In this document: positions 7,906 through 17,652 of the stretch, piece after piece
Position numbering within the stretch: the stretch's first letter is position 1
Layout: each line of letters begins with the position of its first letter
From: an uncultured Desulfobacteraceae bacterium
GTDB lineage: Bacteria; Desulfobacterota; Desulfobacteria; Desulfobacterales; Desulfatirhabdiaceae
Direction of reading: 5' to 3'
Assembly: GCA_903839535.1 (NCBI GenBank)
Contig: CAIMCT010000556.1
Location: 1 to 33,069 of the forward strand
DNA length: 33,069 nucleotides
Program-made: the position numbers and the translations under genes
Notes under the pieces: generated by a model
The model's database searches: none
The model's input: the letters and a program-made list of their open reading frames with translations, nothing else
Told to the model about the DNA's origin: nothing

Positions 7906-8780
7906 AATCATATATCATGCGGGCCTTAAGGGATATTAATGACAATCGGTTCTTAAACGGTGTCGCCATGCTTACGGTCGCGCTGTCTGTCCTGATTGCA
8001 GGCGCTTTTTTATTGATCTGGACCAATCTCAATCATTGGATGACCGCCTCCGAAAGCAACATTCGCATCATGGTGTATCTGAAAGACGGCTCTACCGAAG
8101 CCCAAAGCCAGGACACCACTTATCTCATTCAGGGAGTCGATGGCGTTCAGAAGGTGCAGTTCATATCCAGGTCTCAGGCGCTTTCGGAATTTAAGGTTCA
8201 ACTGAAGCATCAGGCATCGCTTCTGGACGGGTTGAGGGAAAATCCTCTTCCCGACTCCTTTGATGTGGAGTTGAAAAAAGGGGCGGTCAGATTGAATCAG
8301 ATTGAATCCATCGCAGATCAGATAACCAGAATGCCGGCAGTTGAAAGTGTTGAATACGGTCAACAGTGGATGGAACGTTTTGCAAACCTGCTAAATCTTT
8401 TTCGCTTTGCCGGCATGATTCTGGGAGGGATTTTTTTTATAGCATCTGGATTAATTGTTGCAAATACCGCCCGGCTCGTGCTGTATTCCCGTCGGGACGA
8501 AGTCGAAATCATGCGACTTGTTGGCGCAACCGATTTGTTCATTAAGATGCCTTTCTACATTGAAGGAATGATACAGGGCGCTTTTGGCGGGGGCATCGGA
8601 TTATCTGCAGTTTATGCCACATATATGTTTATGTCCTCGAAACTGACCAGCGACATGGTATCCGGATTTTGGCGAATCCATTTCCTTTCGATAGAATCCA
8701 TCGGAATAATCATTGGCTGTAGTACAGGAATCGGATTGATCGGATGTTTCCTTTCGATGAAACAGTTTTTTCGAAATTAA
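7902..8780 (+). CDS. ftsX: cell division protein FtsX
   Basis: Membrane partner of FtsE. The 292-residue protein shows the FtsX layout. TM1 is at about 20-42 (FLNGVAMLTVALSVLIAGAFLL). A periplasmic loop of about 120 residues follows, with the MVYLKDGSTEAQ...VQFISRSQAL pattern. Three clustered TMs follow (about 170-190, 220-245 and 262-282), with the conserved RDEVEIMRLVGAT between TM2 and TM3. The periplasmic loop is the part that contacts the amidase activator in other bacteria. The start overlaps ftsE by 4 bp, and the end overlaps the next gene by 37 bp, so the three proteins are very likely made together. Confidence 0.95.
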   Translation: MKSYIMRALRDINDNRFLNGVAMLTVALSVLIAGAFLLIWTNLNHWMTASESNIRIMVYLKDGSTEAQSQDTTYLIQGVDGVQKVQFISRSQALSEFKVQLKHQASLLDGLRENPLPDSFDVELKKGAVRLNQIESIADQITRMPAVESVEYGQQWMERFANLLNLFRFAGMILGGIFFIASGLIVANTARLVLYSRRDEVEIMRLVGATDLFIKMPFYIEGMIQGAFGGGIGLSAVYATYMFMSSKLTSDMVSGFWRIHFLSIESIGIIIGCSTGIGLIGCFLSMKQFFRN

Positions 8781-10177
8781 TCAAAATTACTGTTGCCTGC
8801 TTACTGTTCATGTTGACAGAATACGGCAACCTGCTTTCCGCGCCGCTAACTCTGACCGGCAGCATAAAGGTTGACCGGGTTCATGTCCGCGAAAAACCCG
8901 ATAAGCAAAGCGCCATCATCGTCACTTTGCCAAAAGGAGCATCCATTGTCATTCATAACCATTTGAGCGGATGGTATGAAATCATCATCAATGATCAAAG
9001 GGGTTTTGTCAGCGATCAATTCGCCATTGTATTGGATCAGCAGTCAGTTGATGAAGAGGATACATCCCAGAGACGGTCTCTGAAGGATTACAACCATGTT
9101 CAACATCAGGTTGGTAAAATTACCCGTAATATTCAAACGCACCAGGCGGAACTTGAATCTTATTCTCAAGAAGAGATTTCGGTTGTCACCCTTCTGGATG
9201 AAATTGACCGGACCCTCAACACATCCCGAAGGCTGACCGCAACACTTCATCGGGATATTGAAATCTTGAAACAAAAAATCAATGAAACCCTGTCAACATC
9301 TGAAGAGATTTCCCTCCGGATCAAAACCAGCGATGAACATACCGGAAAACGATTGACGGCGTTATTCAAACTGAACGGCATCGGCGGATTGAATTTTCTG
9401 ATGTCTGCGGAAACCCTGCAGGACTGGGCCCATCGAAAATATTTGCTGCAACGGATTTTGTCTTATGATGATCGTATATTTGCTCAACTTCAGGAAAACA
9501 GGGAAAAACTGGTGGCATTGTACGAAAAGCAGAAAAGCCAGTATGAAGATAAACAGCACCTGGAAAAACTGCACACCGATCAAATCCAATCCATTGAAAA
9601 GGAAAAAGGCAAAAGACAAAAGCTGTTAGCGGATATCCGGACCAAAAAAACCCGGGAGATCAATGCCATAGAATCCCTGAAACAGGCAGCAGATCAGTTG
9701 AACGCAACCGTTGAAACCCTGCAACAAGACGATACAATGCCGGACGATTCGATTCCAATGGTTGGGCGCGATTTTATTTCAAGCAAAGGCTTGCTTCAAT
9801 TACCTGTGAAGGGTAGAATTGTATCATCGTTTGGCAAAGAGGTCCACAGCCGCCTGAATGTGGAAACTTTTCGAAACGGTATTGATATCAAGGCAGACAG
9901 GGGAGAACCGGTTCTGTCTGTCTATGCTGGCCAGATCATCTTTGCGGAGTGGTACAAGGGATATGGCAACATGATGATCATAAACCATGGGAGCCATTAC
10001 TATTCGGTTTATGCGCATCTTGAAGAACTGCTCAAGTTTAAAGGGGATAAGGTCGAAACAGGAGAAGTCATCGGAACAGCAGGTGATACGGGTTCTGTTA
10101 CTGATGCTGGATTGTATTTTGAAGTACGGCACCGGGGAAAACCAATGGATCCAATAGAATGGATCAAGACAGGTTAA
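8744..10177 (+). CDS. envC: EnvC-like murein hydrolase activator (SH3 + coiled coil + degenerate LytM/M23)
   Basis: An exported protein that should link FtsEX to cell-wall amidases. A signal-peptide-like segment lies at about 11-33, followed by a bacterial SH3 domain (about 38-95, VHVREKPDKQSAIIVTLPKG). A long coiled coil runs through about 110-325, and the LytM/M23 fold is C-terminal (about 350-475). The zinc site is degenerate: the usual HxGID reads FRNGIDI and the usual LHFEVR reads LYFEVR, as in E. coli EnvC, which activates amidases rather than cutting peptidoglycan itself. The YAHL histidine remains. The SH3 domain before the coiled coil is not part of E. coli EnvC. The ATG at 8744 lies within ftsX; no better in-frame start gives a signal peptide. 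Confidence 0.88.
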   Translation: MFPFDETVFSKLIKITVACLLFMLTEYGNLLSAPLTLTGSIKVDRVHVREKPDKQSAIIVTLPKGASIVIHNHLSGWYEIIINDQRGFVSDQFAIVLDQQSVDEEDTSQRRSLKDYNHVQHQVGKITRNIQTHQAELESYSQEEISVVTLLDEIDRTLNTSRRLTATLHRDIEILKQKINETLSTSEEISLRIKTSDEHTGKRLTALFKLNGIGGLNFLMSAETLQDWAHRKYLLQRILSYDDRIFAQLQENREKLVALYEKQKSQYEDKQHLEKLHTDQIQSIEKEKGKRQKLLADIRTKKTREINAIESLKQAADQLNATVETLQQDDTMPDDSIPMVGRDFISSKGLLQLPVKGRIVSSFGKEVHSRLNVETFRNGIDIKADRGEPVLSVYAGQIIFAEWYKGYGNMMIINHGSHYYSVYAHLEELLKFKGDKVETGEVIGTAGDTGSVTDAGLYFEVRHRGKPMDPIEWIKTG

Positions 10178-10190
10178 AAGGAGCAACTGA

Positions 10191-11597
10191 ATGGCCATGA
10201 AACACCAAAAAATTAAATTATGGCGACAAATTAAATTATGGGTGACTGTGGCAGTCGCCGTAGTTTTTTGGACCATTGGCGCCGGCTTTTTCCGAGATCT
10301 TTCAGCAACAACAGATGAAACATACAAAGGGCTCAAGTTGTTTTCCGATGTCATCGAGCTGATTGAAAAGAACTATGTAGAACCAGCAGACACAAAAAAA
10401 CTCATCGAAGACGCTATTCAGGGAATGGTTCACGGGCTTGACCCGCATTCCTCATTGCTTTCACCGGAGGACTACAAGGAGCTTCAGGTCGATACACAGG
10501 GGGAATTTACAGGTATCGGCGTCAGCATTACCACCCGTGATGGAATGGTTACGGTGGTATCCGCCATTCAAGGGACACCGGCTTACAAGGCCGGTATTAA
10601 ATCCGGGGATATTATCATCAAGATCGGAACAGAGGTTACAAAAAATCTTAGGGATGCCGTAAGCCGTATTCGCGGACCCAAGGGAAGCAAGATTATCGTC
10701 ACCCTTATGCGGGAAGGTGCTCCGGAACCTCTTGAATTTGTGCTGGTTCGCGATGTGATTCCAATTGAAAGCGTCCGTTCCCTGAGCCTTAAACCTGGAT
10801 ACGGATATATCTGGATTACCAATTTCAGGGACAATACGACTCCCGATTTGGTCTCAGCTCTGGAAAAATTGGAGTCCGGCCCAACGCCCCTAAAAGGACT
10901 CATCCTTGATCTTCGAAACAACCCTGGCGGGCTTTTGAATCAATCCATCGAGGTATCCGACCTGTTTCTGGAAAAAGGAACGATTCTGTCCATAAAGGGA
11001 AGACAGGAAAAAAATACCAAGGTTTTTACAGCGCACGCCAATGTTGTTAAACGCAATTATCCAATGGTTGTATTAATCAACGGCGGCAGCGCCAGTGCAT
11101 CGGAAATTGTTGCCGGCGCGCTTCAGGATCATCAACGGGCCTTGGTCATGGGGACTACTTCCTTTGGAAAAGGATCCGTGCAGAATGTTGAAGCACTTCG
11201 GGATGGCTACGGGCTTAAACTGACCATAGCCAGGTACTTTACGCCAAGCGGCAGATCCATACAGGCCAAAGGAATTGAACCCGATATCGAGGTCAAGCAA
11301 GAGCCTGTCCGCATCAAAGAAAAACCAGGGCGCGAACCCATGTTGATGCCAAAAGAAAAAGATCTGGAAAACCATCTTGACGCAGAACCTGGCAAGGGGC
11401 AAAAAAATACAAAGGAACCCAAGCCGTCACCGGATAAAAATTTAGACAAAAATCCGGTGCCTTCACAGCCGGGACATGAGGAAGAAAGTGTTGACGGATT
11501 GGTAAGTCCTGAAAGGCTGGAAATGGATACACAGGTAAAAAGGGCGTTGGAAACATTGATCAGCTACGATATTTTTAAAGGCTTGCAGCAAAAATAG
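10191..11597 (+). CDS. ctpA: C-terminal processing peptidase, S41 family (CtpA)
   Basis: A periplasmic serine protease anchored by an N-terminal TM/signal segment (about 15-38, IKLWVTVAVAVVFWTIGAGF). The PDZ domain (about 100-175) includes GEFTGIGVSITTRDGMV and the PDZ core GIKSGDIIIKIG. The S41 catalytic region follows: INGGSASASEIVAGALQDH has the likely nucleophile Ser302, and GTTSFGKGSVQ has the general base Lys327, 25 residues apart as in CtpA/Prc. The C-terminal 90 residues are Lys/Pro/Glu-rich and poorly conserved. An AAGGAG ribosome binding site precedes the ATG. The order envC-ctpA-YibQ-type deacetylase is recurrent in proteobacteria and suggests a shared role in envelope turnover. 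Confidence 0.94.
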   Translation: MAMKHQKIKLWRQIKLWVTVAVAVVFWTIGAGFFRDLSATTDETYKGLKLFSDVIELIEKNYVEPADTKKLIEDAIQGMVHGLDPHSSLLSPEDYKELQVDTQGEFTGIGVSITTRDGMVTVVSAIQGTPAYKAGIKSGDIIIKIGTEVTKNLRDAVSRIRGPKGSKIIVTLMREGAPEPLEFVLVRDVIPIESVRSLSLKPGYGYIWITNFRDNTTPDLVSALEKLESGPTPLKGLILDLRNNPGGLLNQSIEVSDLFLEKGTILSIKGRQEKNTKVFTAHANVVKRNYPMVVLINGGSASASEIVAGALQDHQRALVMGTTSFGKGSVQNVEALRDGYGLKLTIARYFTPSGRSIQAKGIEPDIEVKQEPVRIKEKPGREPMLMPKEKDLENHLDAEPGKGQKNTKEPKPSPDKNLDKNPVPSQPGHEEESVDGLVSPERLEMDTQVKRALETLISYDIFKGLQQK

Positions 11598-11638
11598 CCC
11601 TTTACATAATATCACGCAGGAGTACGAACAACGTTGAT

Positions 11639-11667
11639 CGTTGACCGCTAATGGTAAACGGTCAACG
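11639..11667. repeat. inverted repeat CGTTGACCG/CGGTCAACG
   Basis: A perfect 9 bp inverted repeat with an 11 bp loop lies between ctpA and the deacetylase gene. The ATG at 11651 that would extend the deacetylase frame lies in its loop, which argues for a later start. There is no T-run; it may be an RNA processing site or a dyad operator. Confidence 0.6.
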
Positions 11668-11746
11668 TGATGTAGTTCGGTCAGCGTTACCCGTTCGGTT
11701 GCAGCATCAAGCCCAAAAGATATTTTGCTCTGTCTTCATAACGGAT

Positions 11747-12763
11747 ATGTCCATGGCGGCACCCCATCGCACACGAAAAAAGAAAGCCTCCTTGGCGAAG
11801 AAATCTCGAAAAATCGCGGAAATGTTTTCTAACTTGAAGCGTGGAATCGCAGGACTCATCTTTTTAATTGTTCTGGTGCTGATTCTGGGGTTTCTGGTGA
11901 ATCATTCGCTGAAAAAAAACAAACACGGACAGATATCGGATCCGATAGCGGCGATTCCTGAAGTGAAAAGATATCCGATCCATCAGCCGACGGAAATAAA
12001 GCCGCCTGCCTTCGAGATATATCCCAAGACCGAGCCATCAGTTCCACCTGTACGGGAAGCTCTGAACAAACCCATGCCGCTACAAAAGGGAATTGTGCCT
12101 TCGATTGCCATCATCATTGATGATATCGGATATGATTCCAAAATTGCCGAAAAATTTATCGGTCTTAATGTAGCGATTACCTTATCTATCCTTCCTCATA
12201 GTCCTTATCAAAAACAAATCATCAAGATGGCCAGAGAAAAAGGGCTGGACCTGATGCTTCATCTTCCTATGGAGCCATTGGAATATCCAGCCGTCAATCC
12301 TGGCCCTGGAGCGTTGATGACCACAATGCTGCCGGATGCGCTGATACGTCAGTTGAATGATGATCTGGATGCCGTTCCCTATATTAAAGGGGTCAACAAT
12401 CATATGGGCTCAAAAATGACGGCCTCATCAGATCAGATGAATCAGTTGATCTCAGGTATCAAAAAGAGAGAGCTTTTCTTTATCGACAGCCGAACCACTC
12501 ACGAAAGTAAAGCGCGATCATCTGCCAGGTTGTTTCAGGTGCCATTCGCTGAACGCGACGTATTTCTGGATAATGTTCATGATCCAGAGATGATTCGTAA
12601 GCAGTTTCGCCTGCTGTTACAAAAGGCCCTGATAAATGGTCAGGCTTTGGCCATCGGGCATCCATATCCGCTGACATTTCAGATTCTTCAGGAAGAGCTT
12701 CCTGAAATTCAAAAAAAGGTAACGATTGTTCCCGCATCAGCCATGGTTCACCCTGCTGGGTGA
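11747..12763 (+). CDS. divergent polysaccharide deacetylase (YibQ/DUF610 family)
   Basis: Residues from about 120 onward match the divergent polysaccharide deacetylase family: PSIAIIIDDIGYDSKIAEKF (metal-binding DD of the NodB-like fold), ITLSILPHSPYQKQI, LMLHLPMEPLEYP, NNHMGSKMT, FFIDSRTTHESKA and AIGHPYPLT. The catalytic activity of this family is not established. The N terminus is a basic cytoplasmic stretch (HRTRKKKASLAKKSRK) followed by one TM (about 28-50), so the domain is periplasmic. I chose the ATG at 11747 (or 11753, MAAPHRTRKKK); the frame is open from 11651 but the extra residues lie in a hairpin and look non-coding. It probably ends the ftsE-to-deacetylase run. Confidence 0.87.
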   Translation: MSMAAPHRTRKKKASLAKKSRKIAEMFSNLKRGIAGLIFLIVLVLILGFLVNHSLKKNKHGQISDPIAAIPEVKRYPIHQPTEIKPPAFEIYPKTEPSVPPVREALNKPMPLQKGIVPSIAIIIDDIGYDSKIAEKFIGLNVAITLSILPHSPYQKQIIKMAREKGLDLMLHLPMEPLEYPAVNPGPGALMTTMLPDALIRQLNDDLDAVPYIKGVNNHMGSKMTASSDQMNQLISGIKKRELFFIDSRTTHESKARSSARLFQVPFAERDVFLDNVHDPEMIRKQFRLLLQKALINGQALAIGHPYPLTFQILQEELPEIQKKVTIVPASAMVHPAG

Positions 12764-12838
12764 TACACTAAACGGGGGCTGGAGATATGTTCAATTGAGA
12801 TATATCTCTTCATTGTCGGACTGCCGAATAAACCGCTA

Positions 12839-12876
12839 TAAAAAAAGCCGGAACGCAAGGGCTTTATTGTTTTTAA
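12839..12876 (+). terminator. hairpin with T-run upstream of comM
   Basis: AAAAGCC and GGGCTTT pair around a short loop and are followed by ATTGTTTTT, as in a Rho-independent terminator. It lies 76 bp after the deacetylase stop and 10 bp before the comM start, so it either ends the upstream operon or acts as an attenuator for comM. Confidence 0.5.
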
Positions 12877-12886
12877 GGGGGCTCCA

Positions 12887-14410
12887 GTGCTGGCAAAAAT
12901 ATTAAGCAGCGCCGTAATCGGAGTGGATGCCTATCTGGTTGAGGTTGAAGTGGATATTTCCTACGGACTTCCCAACTTTACCATTGTCGGGCTTCCGGAA
13001 ATATCTGTGAAAGAGAGCAAGGAGCGAGTCAGAGCCGCAATTCAAAATTCAGGATATACATTTCCAGACGATCGGATTACGGTAAATCTTGCGCCTGCCA
13101 ATATCAAGAAAGAGGGTACTGGTTTTGATCTTCCCATAGCAGTTGGAATTCTGGCTGCGACCAAGCTGATTCCTGCAGAAGCGGTTTCCGGATGCCTGAT
13201 ACTTGGAGAGCTGTCTCTGGACGGCCGTATCAAACCGGTCAACGGCTCTCTTCCCATGGCGATTGCAGCAAAACTAGCAGGTTATCCGTCAATTGTCGTT
13301 CCTTATGACAATCGCCTGGAAGCCGCCGTGGTTCAGGATATTGTGGTCTTTCCCGTTAAAACCCTGCCCCAGGTTATTGATTTTTTCAGGGGCTATTCGC
13401 CAATTTCACCTGAAATAAGCGATGTTTCACGCATGTTTGATGAAACCGGTGAGTATGATTTGGATTATGCGGAAGTCATGGGGCAGGAGCTTGCCAAGCG
13501 GGCGCTGGAAGTAGCTGCAGCCGGGGGACACAATCTAATTATGATTGGCCCGCCGGGTTCCGGCAAAACCATGCTGGCCAAACGGATTCCGTCAATTCTT
13601 CCGCCCATCAGCTTTGATGAGTCCATTGAAACCACTAAGATATTCAGCGTATCCGGAATGCTTGCAAAAGATCAGGCGCTTGTTGTTCGCAGACCGTTCC
13701 GGTCCCCGCATCACACCATAAGCGATGCAGGCTTGATTGGCGGCGGTCATTTTCCCAGGCCAGGTGAAGTCAGTCTGGCGCACAACGGGGTCTTGTTCCT
13801 GGATGAGCTGTCCGAATTTAAAAAACACGTTCTGGAAGTTCTCCGCCAGCCGCTGGAAGATCAGCAGGTAACCATTTCAAGAGCCGCAACAACCATCACC
13901 TTTCCTTCCAGTTTTATGCTGGTTGCCGCTATGAACCCATGTCCCTGTGGTTATTTTTCAGATCCCAAGCACGAATGCGGCTGCTCTTCCCAGCAGATAC
14001 ATAAATATCGTTCAAAGATTTCCGGCCCTCTTCTGGACCGCATCGACATTCATGTCAATGTGCCGGCCGTCCCGTACAAGGACTTGATGGGCAACTGTTC
14101 CGAAGAGCCATCCTCTGCAATTCGAAGTCGCGTTGCTGCGGCCAGAGCCATACAGTCCAGGAGATTTTATCAGCTTGCAATGTATTGCAATTCCCAGATG
14201 TCCAGCCGTCAGATCAAAAAATTCTGTAAAACAGATATTCCTTCCAGCGCGCTTCTGGAATCCGCCATCGACAGGCTGGGGCTTTCCGCCCGGGCCTACA
14301 ACCGGATACTCAAGATTTCCAGAACCATTGCTGATTTGGATGGATCGCCGGATATTCAGGTAGATCATGTGGCGGAGGCCATTCAATATCGAACACTGGA
14401 TCGCAGATAG
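12887..14410 (+). CDS. comM: YifB/ComM-family Mg-chelatase-like AAA+ ATPase
   Basis: A 507-residue AAA+ protein of the YifB/ComM family. In naturally transformable bacteria ComM is a helicase that drives branch migration during recombination. The N-terminal ChlI-like/Lon-fold domain (1-170) includes [16 protein letters not shown] and [13 protein letters not shown]. The AAA+ core has Walker A GPPGSGKT (221-228) and Walker B VLFLDEL (302-308). A cysteine cluster CPCG...CGC lies at about 352-366, and the Mg-chelatase C-terminal domain is helical. The start is GTG, preceded by AAGGGGG; the family N terminus [14 protein letters not shown] follows directly, so the start is secure. Length is normal. 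Confidence 0.95.
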   Translation: MLAKILSSAVIGVDAYLVEVEVDISYGLPNFTIVGLPEISVKESKERVRAAIQNSGYTFPDDRITVNLAPANIKKEGTGFDLPIAVGILAATKLIPAEAVSGCLILGELSLDGRIKPVNGSLPMAIAAKLAGYPSIVVPYDNRLEAAVVQDIVVFPVKTLPQVIDFFRGYSPISPEISDVSRMFDETGEYDLDYAEVMGQELAKRALEVAAAGGHNLIMIGPPGSGKTMLAKRIPSILPPISFDESIETTKIFSVSGMLAKDQALVVRRPFRSPHHTISDAGLIGGGHFPRPGEVSLAHNGVLFLDELSEFKKHVLEVLRQPLEDQQVTISRAATTITFPSSFMLVAAMNPCPCGYFSDPKHECGCSSQQIHKYRSKISGPLLDRIDIHVNVPAVPYKDLMGNCSEEPSSAIRSRVAAARAIQSRRFYQLAMYCNSQMSSRQIKKFCKTDIPSSALLESAIDRLGLSARAYNRILKISRTIADLDGSPDIQVDHVAEAIQYRTLDRR

Positions 14411-14425
14411 ATGCTGGCAGCAGAT

Positions 14426-14446
14426 GGTTATATAACCTTTTTATTT
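14426..14446 (+). terminator. likely terminator after comM
   Basis: GGTTATATAACC, a short perfect palindrome, is followed immediately by TTTTTATTTA, 16 bp after the comM stop. The stem is short, so termination strength is uncertain. Confidence 0.5.
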
Positions 14447-14655
14447 ATCAGCATAAAGAAAGTTGGGATTGTCGATAAGCAAAATTAGTGCCACTATGTC
14501 ATAGTTTTCGAAAACTCAAGATGCTGATGAACTCGTAAAATCACTTTTCTGTTGCATTTACGCCTACAATCTGTTTATTCTCAAATGATGTTAAATTTTG
14601 AACTTGACTTTATTCGGAACAGCAATCCTTACAAACATAAAAAAAGGAAAACATC

Positions 14656-16602
14656 ATGAAAAAAACATTGATAAGTACTTTAGGCTTTATTATTTTGATG
14701 CTTAATGCAATTGCATGGGCCGTGCCGGTGCCGAACACCGGACAAAGCAAATGCTATGATATGGACGGAAATGTAATCATCTGCCCCTCGCCCGGTCAGG
14801 CTCTTTACGGCCAGGATGCCTGCTACAGCATCAACCCGATGTCCTACACCAAGTTGGACGGCAGCGGTAAAGCGCTGCCGGATTCGGACCTGTCATGGGT
14901 TATGATAATGGACAATATTACTGGCCTAATATGGGAAAATAAGACGGACGATGGTAAAATCCATGACAAGGATAACAAATACACTTGGTACGACAGCAAT
15001 CCGGCTACCAACGGTGGCAATGCCGGAACACCGGGTGACGGCACGACGAATACCGAATACTTTATTAAAACCCTGAATGATGCGAATTATGGCGGATATA
15101 AGGACTGGCGGCTGCCCACCATCAACGAACTTGCTTCGATCGTCAATTATGATATTTCGTATCCTGGACCAACAATAAATATTAAGTATTTTCCTGATAC
15201 CATGGCATCCTCTTATTGGTCATCTAACACCAACACGAACAATACGACTCTCGCGTGGGGTGGGAGCTTTTCCGGCTTGGACTACGACTACAAATACAGT
15301 AAAAGCACCAATTACCATGTCCGTGCCGTTCGTAGTGGACAACCAGGATCATCAGTGAGTCATTTGGCTATTGGATCATTTGATGCTGTTGACAGCGGGT
15401 TGATATATGATGCATCGACAACTATCGGCAGTTATACGGATAACAAAGATGGTACAGTTACAGATAATTCTACTGGCCTGACTTGGCAGCAAGATGGTTA
15501 TTCCAAAACAAATACATGGGAGTTGGCGCTAGTCTATTGTGAAGAGCTGAATCTTGGCGGCTATTCGGACTGGAGACTCCCTACCATCAAGGAATTACGT
15601 AGCCTGGTAGATTACAGCCGCAATAATCCTGCAATCAATACTATGTACTTTCCGGATACAGTTTCGTCCTTTTATTGGGCATCAACTACCTACACGCTCA
15701 ATACAGCTAGTGCGTGGGGAATGTCCTTGTACGATGGCGATGACTACAACACCAATAAGAACCACGGCAACTATGTCCGCGCTGTTCGTGGTGGGCAGTC
15801 ATTGGATCTCCTAGTAAGTCCATCCAGTCGAGCTGTTTCGAAAGATGCTGGTGTAACCACGTTCAGTGTTTCCAACACCGGAACTAAACCCATGCCTTGG
15901 ACAGCCGCAGTAATATCTGGTGGCGGTTGGCTTTCGATCACATCGGGTTCCAGCGGTACGGATACAGGAACTATCATCTGCTCATTTACTCCCAATACCA
16001 GCACCTCGCCCCGAACTGCCACCGTCCGGGTAACAGTAACCGGTGCAACGGGAAGCCCCAAGGTGGATGTGACGGTAATACAGGCAGCAACGCCGATGCC
16101 AACTCCAACTCCAGCTCCGACACCAACTCCAGCTCCGACACCAACTCCAGCTCCGACACCAACTCCAGCTCCGACACCAACTCCAACTCCGACACCAACT
16201 CCAGCTCCGACACCAACTCCAGCTCCGACACCAACTCCAGCTCCGACACCAACTCCTACTCCAACGCCAACTCCTACTCCTACTCCCATAATTGGATCAA
16301 ATTCAATTGATGAGATTGATATGGTCAAGATTACGGATATGTCGGGTTCGCTTCCTGTTGGTGGTGGGGCTGTCACTGTCACGGCATGGGATAAAGACGG
16401 AAAGCAGCTCACAGCGGCAACTGGTGCCTCGCCGTTGTCAATCATCAATCACGGAACCACCAGCATTACTGGTAAAGACCTTGAGGACAGATTCACCGCT
16501 GGCACTCCGGCAGCTTATACCTTTTCAGTCGGATCTTCGAAAAGGTTTATCACCAACATCACTAACAGCACTGGAGGCACAGTTAAGGTACCCATTATTT
16601 AG
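14656..16602 (+). CDS. secreted multidomain protein with two DUF1566 domains, 5' part up to an in-frame amber
   Basis: An AAAAAGGAAAA ribosome binding site and a clear signal peptide ([22 protein letters not shown]) show export. Two DUF1566/Lcl C-terminal domains follow (about 90-228 and 255-380). Each has TGLxW, GGYxDWRLPTIxEL, YFPDT, (Y)YWxS/A, and a YH/NYVRAVR end. Next is a BACON-like beta domain (about 385-478), a Thr-Pro-Ala-Pro linker (about 482-545), and the first of four roughly 100-residue repeats. Codon 649 is TAG; the same frame then stays open for 340 more codons to 17625 with three more copies of the repeat, so this is probably the truncated product of a 989-residue protein. Function unknown; DUF1566 modules are frequent in surface proteins of environmental bacteria. 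Confidence 0.85.
   Translation: MKKTLISTLGFIILMLNAIAWAVPVPNTGQSKCYDMDGNVIICPSPGQALYGQDACYSINPMSYTKLDGSGKALPDSDLSWVMIMDNITGLIWENKTDDGKIHDKDNKYTWYDSNPATNGGNAGTPGDGTTNTEYFIKTLNDANYGGYKDWRLPTINELASIVNYDISYPGPTINIKYFPDTMASSYWSSNTNTNNTTLAWGGSFSGLDYDYKYSKSTNYHVRAVRSGQPGSSVSHLAIGSFDAVDSGLIYDASTTIGSYTDNKDGTVTDNSTGLTWQQDGYSKTNTWELALVYCEELNLGGYSDWRLPTIKELRSLVDYSRNNPAINTMYFPDTVSSFYWASTTYTLNTASAWGMSLYDGDDYNTNKNHGNYVRAVRGGQSLDLLVSPSSRAVSKDAGVTTFSVSNTGTKPMPWTAAVISGGGWLSITSGSSGTDTGTIICSFTPNTSTSPRTATVRVTVTGATGSPKVDVTVIQAATPMPTPTPAPTPTPAPTPTPAPTPTPAPTPTPTPTPTPAPTPTPAPTPTPAPTPTPTPTPTPTPTPIIGSNSIDEIDMVKITDMSGSLPVGGGAVTVTAWDKDGKQLTAATGASPLSIINHGTTSITGKDLEDRFTAGTPAAYTFSVGSSKRFITNITNSTGGTVKVPII
16105..16248 (+). 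repeat. eight 18 bp tandem repeats encoding TPAPTP units
   Basis: Eight consecutive copies of an 18 bp unit (CCAACTCCAGCTCCGACA). Seven are identical, and the fifth (16177-16194) has one G-to-A change giving Thr for Ala. Less regular Thr-Pro codons continue to 16287. Because the unit is a multiple of three, copy-number changes would alter linker length without shifting frame. Confidence 0.95.
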
Positions 16603-17625
16603 TCAAACGGGCAAAGCAACTTTGTCTCGAACTCCATCGGTTCCAGAAATACCCTTAAAGTGACGGATATGTCCGGTACCATTGCCAGCGGTGGTATTGC
16701 GATTACCGTTGCTGCCTGGGATGTATCCGGTAATGCCATTCCGGAATCAACATCTGCTGATCCCTTGAAGCTTTACAGTCGTGGCACAACCATCATTGAC
16801 GGGAAATCCCTCCCTGCCCGTTTTCCATCTGGTATACCAATGACTTACGAGTTTACCATCGCCTCACCCAAGCTGATTATTTCTAATGTGAAAAACAGCA
16901 TTGATGATGAAACGGTAAACATTCCAACCGTTTATATTGTTGGTATCAGCAATTTTGTATCAAACACCATCGGTCCCCAAAATACTATCTCTATTTCGGA
17001 TTTTTCGGGTAAATTGGATAAATCCGGCGTTGCTATCAAAGTCAAGGCTTGGGATGCTTCCGGAGCGGAAATTGTCGAGACTGGAACTGTAATTCATAAA
17101 ATTTACGATTATGGAACGATAAAGATCACTGGTGCAGAGCTAGCCAAGCAGTTCTCTTCCGCTTCCGGCCCACCCATGACTTACGATTTTACAGTTGATT
17201 CACCAAATGTCGTGATCACCAATGTCAAGAGCAGCTCGGACGGTAGTATCAACATCCCAACGGTTTACGCCAGTGGGATAACCAACTATACGACCAACTA
17301 TGTCAGTGATATGAATACCATTCAAATTTCCGATATGTCTGGTGGCATCCAGACAGGTGGAGTCAATATAACTATTACTGCGAGGGATGCGGACGGAAGA
17401 AAGATTCCCGAATCCGGAAGCGCCGAAGCGTTGAAACTTCATAATCACGGCACGACCACCATCAAAGGGAACGACCTTATGAATCGTTTCCCCGGCGGTA
17501 CTACTGTCACATACGAATTTTCCATCGTTTCAACAAATGCAGTCGTCACCAATCTGACGAAAAGTATGGATGGAACGATCAATATCCCTGTGGTATTCAC
17601 CATCGGACCTTATGGAGGGATATAA
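16603..17625 (+). pseudogene. 3' part of the DUF1566/repeat protein, beyond the amber codon
   Basis: The frame of the upstream gene continues here without any shift. It encodes three further copies of the ~100-residue repeat: D(M/F)SG near the start, a GG/SG-V-I-T-V-A-WD strand, HGTTTIxGxxLxxRF in the middle, (M/V)TYxFxxxSxxxVxTN(V/L), and IPTVY at the end. The TAG at 16600-16602 falls where repeats 2 and 3 have the Tyr of IPTVY (TAT, TAC), so a single base change from a Tyr codon explains it. The internal ATG at 16660 lacks a ribosome binding site and would start inside a repeat, so independent translation is unlikely. A strong terminator follows at 17653, not at 16603. Confidence 0.8.
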
Positions 17626-17652
17626 TCACCAGTTTGACGGATGTTAGCTGGA

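Noticed and set aside
12764-12886. cyclic di-GMP (GEMM) riboswitch upstream of comM
   Set aside because: GGAACGCAAGGGC is superficially similar, but the conserved upstream half and the paired P1/P2 helices are absent; a terminator explains the hairpin.
16105-16248. CRISPR array
   Set aside because: The 18 bp units are directly abutting with no spacers and are translated; no cas genes lie in the window.
15771-16448. 225-codon minus-strand frame rich in Val-Gly-Ala-Gly
   Set aside because: It is the complement of the Thr-Pro minisatellite and flanking domains of the plus-strand gene; no ribosome binding site or domain supports it.
16600-16602. TAG read as pyrrolysine
   Set aside because: The aligned repeats have Tyr here, the protein is not a methylamine methyltransferase, and TAG ends several ordinary genes in the window (mnmE, ctpA, comM, caspase), so a point mutation is simpler.
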